11,249 bases of DNA from Prevotellaceae bacterium. GTDB lineage: Bacteria > Bacteroidota > Bacteroidia > Bacteroidales > UBA932. The translations under genes were made by a program, and so were the position numbers. The stretch is taken from contig JAIRMD010000212.1 in the NCBI GenBank assembly GCA_031258915.1, positions 1 through 11,249 of the forward strand, given 5' to 3'. Shown here in pieces: positions 5,884 to 11,249 of this stretch. Positions within the stretch are counted from its first letter, which is position 1, and every line of letters begins with the position of its first letter. The notes under the pieces were generated by a model, which saw only the letters and a list, made by a program, of their open reading frames with translations, was not told the DNA's origin and did no database searches.

Positions 5884-7626
5884 TTATTCGCTGCTGATTT
5901 GCTCGTAAAGGTGGCGCAACTTCTTTATTTCAGAAACTTTTTTTGCCTTAGGGCAAATTTCAAAAAAGACCTTGAGGCTACAGTCTGCATCCATGCTCAT
6001 TGCCCGCCACAAGCTCACGAGGCATTTTTCCATATCGCGCAGGTAAAAATGCAGGGCGGCCATGTAGTAGTGGGGGTGAGCAACGGAAGCGCTCATGCAG
6101 CATTTTTCGGCGTACTTCAACAGGCTCGCTGCGCCGGGCATTTTATCCTCTACAATCAGCTTGTAGAGCATTACAATAGCGCCCACGCTGCATTCCCTGC
6201 GCGTCAGCGAGCGCTTGAGCGAGCGCAGCATTTCCTCCGGCTCTCCCCGCTTCTGCTGTAGCGATGCCAAAACAAACCACACGTTTGCATCCTGATTGTC
6301 CAGCTCCATCGCGCGCAGGGCGTAGCAGTACGCCTCCTCCGGCTTGTTCATGTTGCTCAGCAGCATCGCCATGCTGAGGTGTAGCTGCGGCTCATCGGGG
6401 TTGGCGTCAATGGCCGCTGCGTAGATTTGGTGCGCCACGCCCATTTCGCCTCTGCTTTCGTACAGCATCCCTACCTCAGACGCCATAGCAAGGTCGTGCA
6501 CATCGCACTTCAGCATTTTCTGAAGCATCTCCAGCTCTTTGTCGGGCCAACCCATTGCCATGTAAATAGAGGCTTTTGCTTCATACGCCTCGGCGCTCAA
6601 ATCTTTATCGAGCTGAATGACAGCGTCGCACGCCTCAAGCGCTTCCTCGTAGCGCTCCATGTAGCTGCACACGCGGGCAAAGCTTAGCCACGGCTGAGGG
6701 TCGTAAGGATCTTTGCTTATCATTTTGTTGCAGCACTCCATAGCGCTATCGTAATCCTGCTTTTCTTCGTAGTGCTCCACCAGCATGTCGTACAAGTCCA
6801 CATCGTAGGGGCACACCTCCAAGCCTTTGCGCAGCAGCGCTCCGGCCTCATCAAGCTTTCCCTGCTCGTTCAGCAGCTCGGCCTTCCCGACGTAGGCCGA
6901 CACCATTTTTTCGTCCAGCAGTAAGGCATAATCGTAAGCTTTTACTCCCTCGTCGGCATCGTCAAGTATATCGGCCAAGCTGCACCACAGCACGGGGTCA
7001 AACGGATTCTGCTCAATGGCTTTCTTGTAGTAATCTACCGCCATCTCTACGTCATCCAGCTCCATGCAGGCGGAAGCCATGCAAGCCATCAGCACAGGCG
7101 AAAGCGGAATTTTCTTCTCTATATTTAGTAGATTTTGTACTGCCTCCATGCTCTTGTCTTGCGCCAGCAAGCCGGCGGTAATTAGGGCAATCGCCTGCTC
7201 TCTGTCAACGCTTTCGATAGCGTTGTTCTTCAAAATATCCAGCTGCGGTGCCAGCCCTTCTTTAATTTTTCCTATTGAAAGCAGCGCGTACGCTTTGGCC
7301 AAGTTTAGCCTGAGAAATTCGAAATCATGCAGCACCTCCGAGCGATCGAGGCGCTCAATAATGCTCAGCGCCTTGCGAGGCTTGCTGCCGAAAGCCAAAA
7401 GGGAAGCCTTAATCAGCTGGATGGATAGCGAAAGCGGGTGCAGCTGCTCTGCCATGCTGACGGCCTGCATTGCTTTCTTCAGCTCGTAGCGCTCGCCGTA
7501 GTAGTCGATGATGTCCTCACATTCGGACACGTCAAAGTAGCAGGGGCGACCCTGCTCCAGCATCTCCTCATAGCGACCAATCAACGATTCTTCTTCGCTA
7601 TCCAAAAAATCTTTTTTATGGTTCAT
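5884..7626 (-). CDS. large tetratricopeptide-repeat protein
   Basis: A 580-residue protein that is nearly all TPR solenoid. After an acidic N-terminal segment (EEESLIGRYEEMLEQG, then CYFDVSECEDIIDYYGERYELKKA) come many 34-residue helix pairs, for example AVDYYKKAIEQNPFDPVLW, YDSAMECCNKMISKDPYDPQPW, YEEALEACDAVIQLDKD, and AHQIYAAAIDANPDEPQLH. They carry the Ala/Phe-Tyr/Ala/Pro pattern of TPRs. No signal peptide or membrane helix is visible, so it is probably cytoplasmic. Bacteroidales carry TPR proteins with the same N-terminal pattern, but their function is not established as far as I know; a scaffold role is the general expectation. It lies 118 bases after dapA. Its start codon is 4 bases from the end of a tandem heptamer array that would form nearly all of its leader, and no standard promoter is visible in that leader. 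Confidence 0.9.
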   Translation of the reverse strand: MNHKKDFLDSEEESLIGRYEEMLEQGRPCYFDVSECEDIIDYYGERYELKKAMQAVSMAEQLHPLSLSIQLIKASLLAFGSKPRKALSIIERLDRSEVLHDFEFLRLNLAKAYALLSIGKIKEGLAPQLDILKNNAIESVDREQAIALITAGLLAQDKSMEAVQNLLNIEKKIPLSPVLMACMASACMELDDVEMAVDYYKKAIEQNPFDPVLWCSLADILDDADEGVKAYDYALLLDEKMVSAYVGKAELLNEQGKLDEAGALLRKGLEVCPYDVDLYDMLVEHYEEKQDYDSAMECCNKMISKDPYDPQPWLSFARVCSYMERYEEALEACDAVIQLDKDLSAEAYEAKASIYMAMGWPDKELEMLQKMLKCDVHDLAMASEVGMLYESRGEMGVAHQIYAAAIDANPDEPQLHLSMAMLLSNMNKPEEAYCYALRAMELDNQDANVWFVLASLQQKRGEPEEMLRSLKRSLTRRECSVGAIVMLYKLIVEDKMPGAASLLKYAEKCCMSASVAHPHYYMAALHFYLRDMEKCLVSLWRAMSMDADCSLKVFFEICPKAKKVSEIKKLRHLYEQISSE

Positions 7627-7630
7627 GTTA

Positions 7631-7753
7631 GTCGTAAGTCGTTAAGTCGTAAGTCGTAAGTCGTTAAGTCGTAAGTCGTTAAGTCATAAGTCGTAAGTCG
7701 TAAGTCGTAAGTTGTAAGTCGTGAGTTTTTTAGTTTTTTAGTTTTTAGTTTAA
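7631..7753. repeat. GTCGTAA-type tandem array between dapA and the TPR gene
   Basis: From 7631 to 7724 there are 13 head-to-tail units: seven exact GTCGTAA, three GTCGTTAA with one extra T, and one each of GTCATAA, GTTGTAA and GTCGTGA. Bases 7631-7652 (7+8+7) are repeated exactly at 7653-7674, a 22-base higher-order unit. In the same register follow GTTTTTTA twice, GTTTTTA and GTTTAA (7725-7753). The GTTTTTA unit contains the dapA stop codon. The array occupies nearly all of the 118-base spacer and ends 4 bases from the TPR start codon. Confidence 0.95.
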
Positions 7754-8623
7754 GAGTTCCCGCGCTATTGAATTTTTCAAACCTTCCGTTGCCGACACCA
7801 GCGGCAGGCGCAGAGTGTTGCTGATGATTCCTAAGATGGAGAGCGCCGCCTTTACGCCTGCCGGGTTGCCTTCGGCAAATAGCGCATCTACCAGCGGCAT
7901 CATGGCCAGGTGTATTTTTGCGGCCTCGCTGTATTTTTGCTCGCTTGCCAGCCTCACCATGCTCACAATTTGCGCTGGGAGGGCGTTTGCCGCCACCGAG
8001 ATCACCCCTTGCGCACCCACCGCCATGAGGGGCAGCGTGAGCGCATCGTCGCCCGAAAGCACCACAAAATCCTGCGGCTTGCCCCGCAAAATGTAGCTTA
8101 TCTGCGACATGCTCCCCGACGCTTCCTTTATGCCCATAATGTTTTTCACCTCGCGCGCCAGCCGGAGCGTGGTTTCGGCGGAGAGGTTCACCCCCGTTCG
8201 TCCCGGCACGTTGTAGAGCATCACCGGCACCGGCGAGGCTGCCGCCGCTGCCTTGTAGTGCTCGTACAGCCCCTGCTGCGAGGGTTTGTTGTAGTACGGC
8301 GTAACCGAAAGCAGAGCGTCAACTCCGCTGAAATCCGTTTGGCGTATCCGCTCCAGCACGTCGGCAGTGTTGTTGCCGCCTACGCCAAGCGCAATGGGCA
8401 GATTTTTTGCGTTGCTCGATTTGATGCACGCCAGCACCTCTCTCTTTTCGTCGGCGGACAAGGTGGGAGTTTCGGCAGTCGTTCCAAGGGCTACCAGAAA
8501 ATTAACGCCGCTATCGGCCACAAAATTTACCAGCCTGGTAAGCGCGGCGTAGTCCACCCGCCGCCCATTTGCCTCGAACGGGGTTACCAAAGCCACGCCG
8601 GTGCCTGTCAGCTTACTTGCCAT
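7745..8623 (-). CDS. dapA: 4-hydroxy-tetrahydrodipicolinate synthase DapA
   Basis: DapA condenses pyruvate with L-aspartate 4-semialdehyde, the first committed step to diaminopimelate and lysine, and so feeds peptidoglycan and protein synthesis. The 292 residues are the full family length and form a TIM barrel. Visible active-site elements are ALGTTAETPTLS with Thr48-Thr49 (carboxylate binding), SVTPYYNKPSQQGLY with Tyr111, VMLYNVPGRTGVNL with Tyr137 and Arg142, and IMGIKEASG with Lys166, which forms the Schiff base with pyruvate. Gly-rich LSGDDALTLPLMAVGAQGVISV follows as expected. The ATG overlaps the stop of the upstream DUF6913-type gene by one base (TAATG), which implies translational coupling. 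The 3' end, encoding ELLN and the TAA, runs directly into a tandem repeat array; the last repeat unit contains the stop codon. Confidence 0.97.
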   Translation of the reverse strand: MASKLTGTGVALVTPFEANGRRVDYAALTRLVNFVADSGVNFLVALGTTAETPTLSADEKREVLACIKSSNAKNLPIALGVGGNNTADVLERIRQTDFSGVDALLSVTPYYNKPSQQGLYEHYKAAAAASPVPVMLYNVPGRTGVNLSAETTLRLAREVKNIMGIKEASGSMSQISYILRGKPQDFVVLSGDDALTLPLMAVGAQGVISVAANALPAQIVSMVRLASEQKYSEAAKIHLAMMPLVDALFAEGNPAGVKAALSILGIISNTLRLPLVSATEGLKNSIARELLN

Positions 8624-9210
8624 TATGATGCTATGCTTTGCTCGCCGGCTTCCTGCATCGCCTGCGGACGGTTAATAATGGAAATGTAGTGCCTCACCTG
8701 CTCGATGTACCCGCTGGTGTCGCACACCTGCTGCGCATCTACTATCAAATCGTAGGGGCAGCGCGGGTACAGCACGCCTCCGATAATCATGGAGGCCTGC
8801 ACCGTAGATACGATATACTTCAGCGGGTAGGGGTACTTCTCGGCCTCGCGGCAAAAATCTATGACAATATCATAGCTGCCCTGCAGAAATTTATTTACAT
8901 TTTCCGCTACGGGACGGCCGTACCAGTTCAAATCCGTGCGGGTGAACAGCTCGACAGAAGATATATTCTTCAGCTCGTCGGGTAGCGTTTTGCTGTCGCA
9001 ATACCCTATAGTCGAGCACCGTATTTTTCGTTTCAGGAGAAAATTCCGCATCGAAAATACTTCAGGCGGCACTACACCTTCTTCCACCTTAAACGTTACG
9101 CCTACGGTTTTGGCCGTATCGAAAGAGTAAAATTGCTTGTTGCGCACAAGGCGCTTTTTACGGCTTACAATCGCATACTTGCGAAACCAGTTACGCATTC
9201 CTTCAGACAT
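8623..9210 (-). CDS. DUF6913-type conserved Bacteroidetes protein
   Basis: A 195-residue protein, probably cytoplasmic, with a basic start (MSEGMRNWFRKY, then SRKKRLVRNKQFYSF). I recognise it as the uncharacterised family that sits beside dapA or ligA in many Bacteroidetes. The marks are TAKTVGVTF early on, then LKRKIRCSTIGYCDSK, a FTRTDLNWYGRPVAENVNKFL block, and a core YDIVIDFCREAEKYPYPLKY, followed by VSTVQASMIIGG and YDLIVDAQQ. The alternating beta strands and helices, with an acidic strand end (VIDFC), suggest an alpha/beta fold, but I see no catalytic signature. The stop TAA shares its last base with the dapA start codon, and ligA ends 31 bases upstream, so it is the middle gene of a probable ligA-DUF6913-dapA operon. 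An internal Met5 at 9198 is an alternative start. The family name is from memory and was not verified by search. Confidence 0.8.
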   Translation of the reverse strand: MSEGMRNWFRKYAIVSRKKRLVRNKQFYSFDTAKTVGVTFKVEEGVVPPEVFSMRNFLLKRKIRCSTIGYCDSKTLPDELKNISSVELFTRTDLNWYGRPVAENVNKFLQGSYDIVIDFCREAEKYPYPLKYIVSTVQASMIIGGVLYPRCPYDLIVDAQQVCDTSGYIEQVRHYISIINRPQAMQEAGEQSIAS

Positions 9211-9212
9211 CG

Positions 9213-9253
9213 GTTTACTTTGCTATGGTTACTTTCTATGTTTACTTTGCTAT
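9213..9253. repeat. three tandem ~14-base repeats at the ligA stop codon
   Basis: GTTTACTTTGCTAT at 9213-9226 and at 9240-9253 are identical; GGTTACTTTCTAT (9227-9239) between them is a diverged copy. On the coding strand the copy at 9253-9240 encodes the last Ile-Ala-Lys and stop of ligA; the others fill the spacer before the DUF6913-type gene. Confidence 0.9.
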
Positions 9254-11239
9254 CAGCTCCAGAAGCTGCGCCTCGCCAATCACCTTCACCCGCAGCGCTT
9301 CTGCTTTTTGCATTTTGCTGCCGGCTTTTTCGCCTGCCAGCAGGTACGAGGTGCTGCCCGATATGGCGCTTGCTACCTTGCCTCCGTGCCGCTCTATGAG
9401 CTGCTTGAGCTCGCCGCGCGGACGGCTCATTGTTCCTGTAATGGCAAAGGTCAAACCCTCGAGTTTGCTGGAAGCGAGCTGCTGCTTTTCGGTGGTGAAG
9501 CATAGCCCTGCTTCCCTAAGTTTGCCCAAAAGTAGCTGATTTTTTTCTTCCCCGAAAAAAGCTAATGCACTTTTAGCTATTTGCTCGCCTATTTCGTCCA
9601 CCGCAAGCAGCTGCTCCAGCGTAGCATTTTGTAAAGCATCGAGCGAGCCGAAGGCATCAGCTAATTTTTTTGCGATGGTTTCGCCAACGTAGCGAATGCC
9701 CAAGGCAAAAAGCACGCGGGCAAACGGCACCTTTTTTGAATTTTCCAGCCCTTGCAGGATATTCTCGGCAGACTTGTCGCCCATGCGCTCCAGCCTTGCA
9801 ATTTGCGCCTTGTGGAGGTCGAACAGGTCGCCGGCATTTTTTACCAACCCGTTTTTGTAAAGCAGCTCCACCGTTTCCTCGCCCAGCCCCTCAATGTTCA
9901 TAGCCTTGCGGCTTGCGAAGTGGATGATGCGCCCCGCTATTTGCGGCGGGCAGCCGTTTTCGTTCGGGCAAAAGTGCTTGGCCTCGCCCTCAAGCCGCAC
10001 CAGCGGCGTGGCGCACTCGGGGCAAACGTCAATGTACTGCAAAGGCAACAAATTTTCGGTGCGCGCCGAAGCGTCAACGCCCACAATTTTGGGGATAATT
10101 TCGCCGCCCTTTTCGACGTAAACCATGTCGCCAACGTGAATGTCGAGCAGGGCAATCTGGTCGGCGTTGTGCAGCGAGGCACGCTTGACTACCGTGCCCG
10201 CCAGCTTTACCGGATCGAGGTTGGCAACGGGCGTAATGGCGCCTGTTCGCCCCACCTGATAGTCCACCGACAAGAGCTTGGTGAGCGCCTGCTCGGCTTT
10301 GAACTTGTAGGCAATAGCCCAGCGCGGAGTCTTGGCCGTAAAGCCCAGCGCCCGCTGCTGCGCAAGGCTGTTGACCTTAATCACCACGCCGTCGGTATCG
10401 TAGGGTAAGCGTTTACGCGCCGCGTCCCAGTGCCTGATAAAATCGACAACCGCGCCAATATCGCCGCACTTTTGCGTATGCTCCGACACCTTAAATCCCC
10501 ACGAGCGGGCGGCCTGCAAGCTTTCGTAGTGCGAGGCAAACGGCAAATCGTTGCCCGGCATGTAGTAGATAAAGCTATCCAGCCCTCTCCTTGCCACCTC
10601 TTTGCTGTCGAGCATTTTGAGCGTTCCTGCCGTTGCGTTGCGCGGGTTGGCAAACAGCGCCTTGCCCTGCTTTTCGCGCTCGCGGTTCATGCTCTCAAGT
10701 GCGCTGTGGGGCAGCAAAATTTCGCCGCGCACCTCAACTTCCTTAGGAAAGCTGTCGCCGTGCAGCTGCAGGGGGATGCTGCGGATGGTGCGCACGTTGG
10801 CGGTAACGTCGTCGCCCTGCACGCCGTCGCCGCGGGTTACGGCGCGCTGCAGCGTCCCGTCAACGTAGGTTAGGCTGATGCTTGCGCCGTCGAACTTGAG
10901 CTCGCACACGTACTCGTACGCCTCATCAAACGCTTTGGCGATGCGGGCGTCGAACTCGCGCAGCTCACCCTCCGAGTACGTGTTGCCCAGCGATAGCATC
11001 GGGTAGCGGTGCGCCACCTGCACAAAACCTTCGCTGAGGTCGCTGCCCACGCGCTGCGTAGGCGAAGCGGCATCTACCAGCTCCGGAAATTTTTTTTCTA
11101 TTCCCAGCAGCTCCTCCATCAGCAAGTCAAACTCAAAATCGCTGATGACAGGCGACGACTCTACGTAGTAGCGGCGGTTATGCTCGTTAACCACCTTACG
11201 CAAAGCCTCTGCTCTTACTCTTGCTTCCTGTACGGTCAT
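9242..11239 (-). CDS. ligA: NAD-dependent DNA ligase LigA
   Basis: LigA seals nicks in DNA using NAD as the AMP donor, in replication and repair. The 665 residues are full length with the standard order. An NAD-binding Ia domain (1-70, including the HNRRYYV motif) is followed by the adenylation domain with CELKFDGAS, where Lys115 is the AMP-accepting lysine. Other nucleotidyltransferase motifs are VEVRGEI, ANPRNATAGTLK, DTDGVVIKVN and RWAIAYKF. The OB fold contains GRTGAITPVANLDPV. A zinc finger has Cys406, Cys409, Cys424 and Cys430. Helix-hairpin-helix repeats run to about 570, and a C-terminal BRCT domain starts near 592 (LEGLTFAITGTMSRPRGE). The ATG at 11237-11239 is only 10 bases from the window end, so the promoter is not visible. 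The last codons (Ile-Ala-Lys-stop) form one copy of a short tandem repeat that continues into the spacer. Confidence 0.98.
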   Translation of the reverse strand: MTVQEARVRAEALRKVVNEHNRRYYVESSPVISDFEFDLLMEELLGIEKKFPELVDAASPTQRVGSDLSEGFVQVAHRYPMLSLGNTYSEGELREFDARIAKAFDEAYEYVCELKFDGASISLTYVDGTLQRAVTRGDGVQGDDVTANVRTIRSIPLQLHGDSFPKEVEVRGEILLPHSALESMNREREKQGKALFANPRNATAGTLKMLDSKEVARRGLDSFIYYMPGNDLPFASHYESLQAARSWGFKVSEHTQKCGDIGAVVDFIRHWDAARKRLPYDTDGVVIKVNSLAQQRALGFTAKTPRWAIAYKFKAEQALTKLLSVDYQVGRTGAITPVANLDPVKLAGTVVKRASLHNADQIALLDIHVGDMVYVEKGGEIIPKIVGVDASARTENLLPLQYIDVCPECATPLVRLEGEAKHFCPNENGCPPQIAGRIIHFASRKAMNIEGLGEETVELLYKNGLVKNAGDLFDLHKAQIARLERMGDKSAENILQGLENSKKVPFARVLFALGIRYVGETIAKKLADAFGSLDALQNATLEQLLAVDEIGEQIAKSALAFFGEEKNQLLLGKLREAGLCFTTEKQQLASSKLEGLTFAITGTMSRPRGELKQLIERHGGKVASAISGSTSYLLAGEKAGSKMQKAEALRVKVIGEAQLLELIAK

Positions 11240-11249
11240 GTGTGCTTAT

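Noticed and set aside
7631..7724. Possible CRISPR array
   Set aside because: Units are only 7-8 bases and contiguous, with no spacers and no cas genes nearby.
7910..8689. 259-residue open frame on the plus strand opposite dapA
   Set aside because: It is antisense to the complete dapA gene, with a shadow-like composition and no homology that I recognise.

Overview
The window looks like chromosomal DNA of a member of the Bacteroidota, probably of the order Bacteroidales. The reasons are the protein families present (a DUF6913-type protein next to DapA, a lineage-typical 241-residue protein of unknown function, a PA14-tailed glycosidase, a TruB-QueA pair, an extra RsmI-like methylase), start sites without strong Shine-Dalgarno sequences, one promoter matching the Bacteroidetes TTTG / TAnnTTTG pattern, and coding DNA that is visibly richer in G+C than the short AT-rich spacers. 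No tRNA, rRNA, CRISPR array, insertion sequence or phage gene was seen, and no gene-free stretch exceeds 300 bases.

Layout. Bases 1-276 (+) hold the 3' end of a PA14-domain glycosidase, probably a GH20 hexosaminidase. It is followed by a secreted GH19 chitinase-family lipoprotein (363-1370 +), so this end looks like chitin or amino-sugar polymer use. Next come a conserved protein of unknown function (1404-2129 +) and a small TPR-like protein (2133-2333 +) in the same reading frame, separated by one stop codon. Facing them are queA and truB (2364-3413 and 3562-4344, both -), a tRNA-modification pair with a recognisable promoter. A divergent RsmI-like methylase gene (4451-5155 +) starts behind a perfect 14-bp palindrome. 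It converges on a minus-strand block read in the order ligA (11239-9242), DUF6913-type gene (9210-8623), dapA (8623-7745), a large TPR protein (7626-5884) and a dedA-family gene (5805-5164). DNA ligase, the lysine/diaminopimelate enzyme DapA and the DedA membrane protein are housekeeping functions. The TPR and DUF6913-type proteins have no assigned role.

Two things stand out. First, the GH19 protein keeps the catalytic acid Glu167 and the conserved GRGPMQLS motif, but carries Gln176 where the family's general-base glutamate belongs, so it may be a non-catalytic or altered chitin-active protein. Second, four separate gene junctions carry short tandem repeats with a period of about 7, 8 or 14 bases, and three of these arrays include the stop codon of the upstream gene. 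The largest has about 13 GTCGTAA-type units between dapA and the TPR gene and grades into GTTTTTTA units that reach the dapA stop codon. At 2119-2139 a triplicated heptamer carries both the stop of one gene and the start of the next. These repeats suggest repeated slippage or duplication anchored at gene ends. I infer this from the sequence and have not tested it against other genomes.
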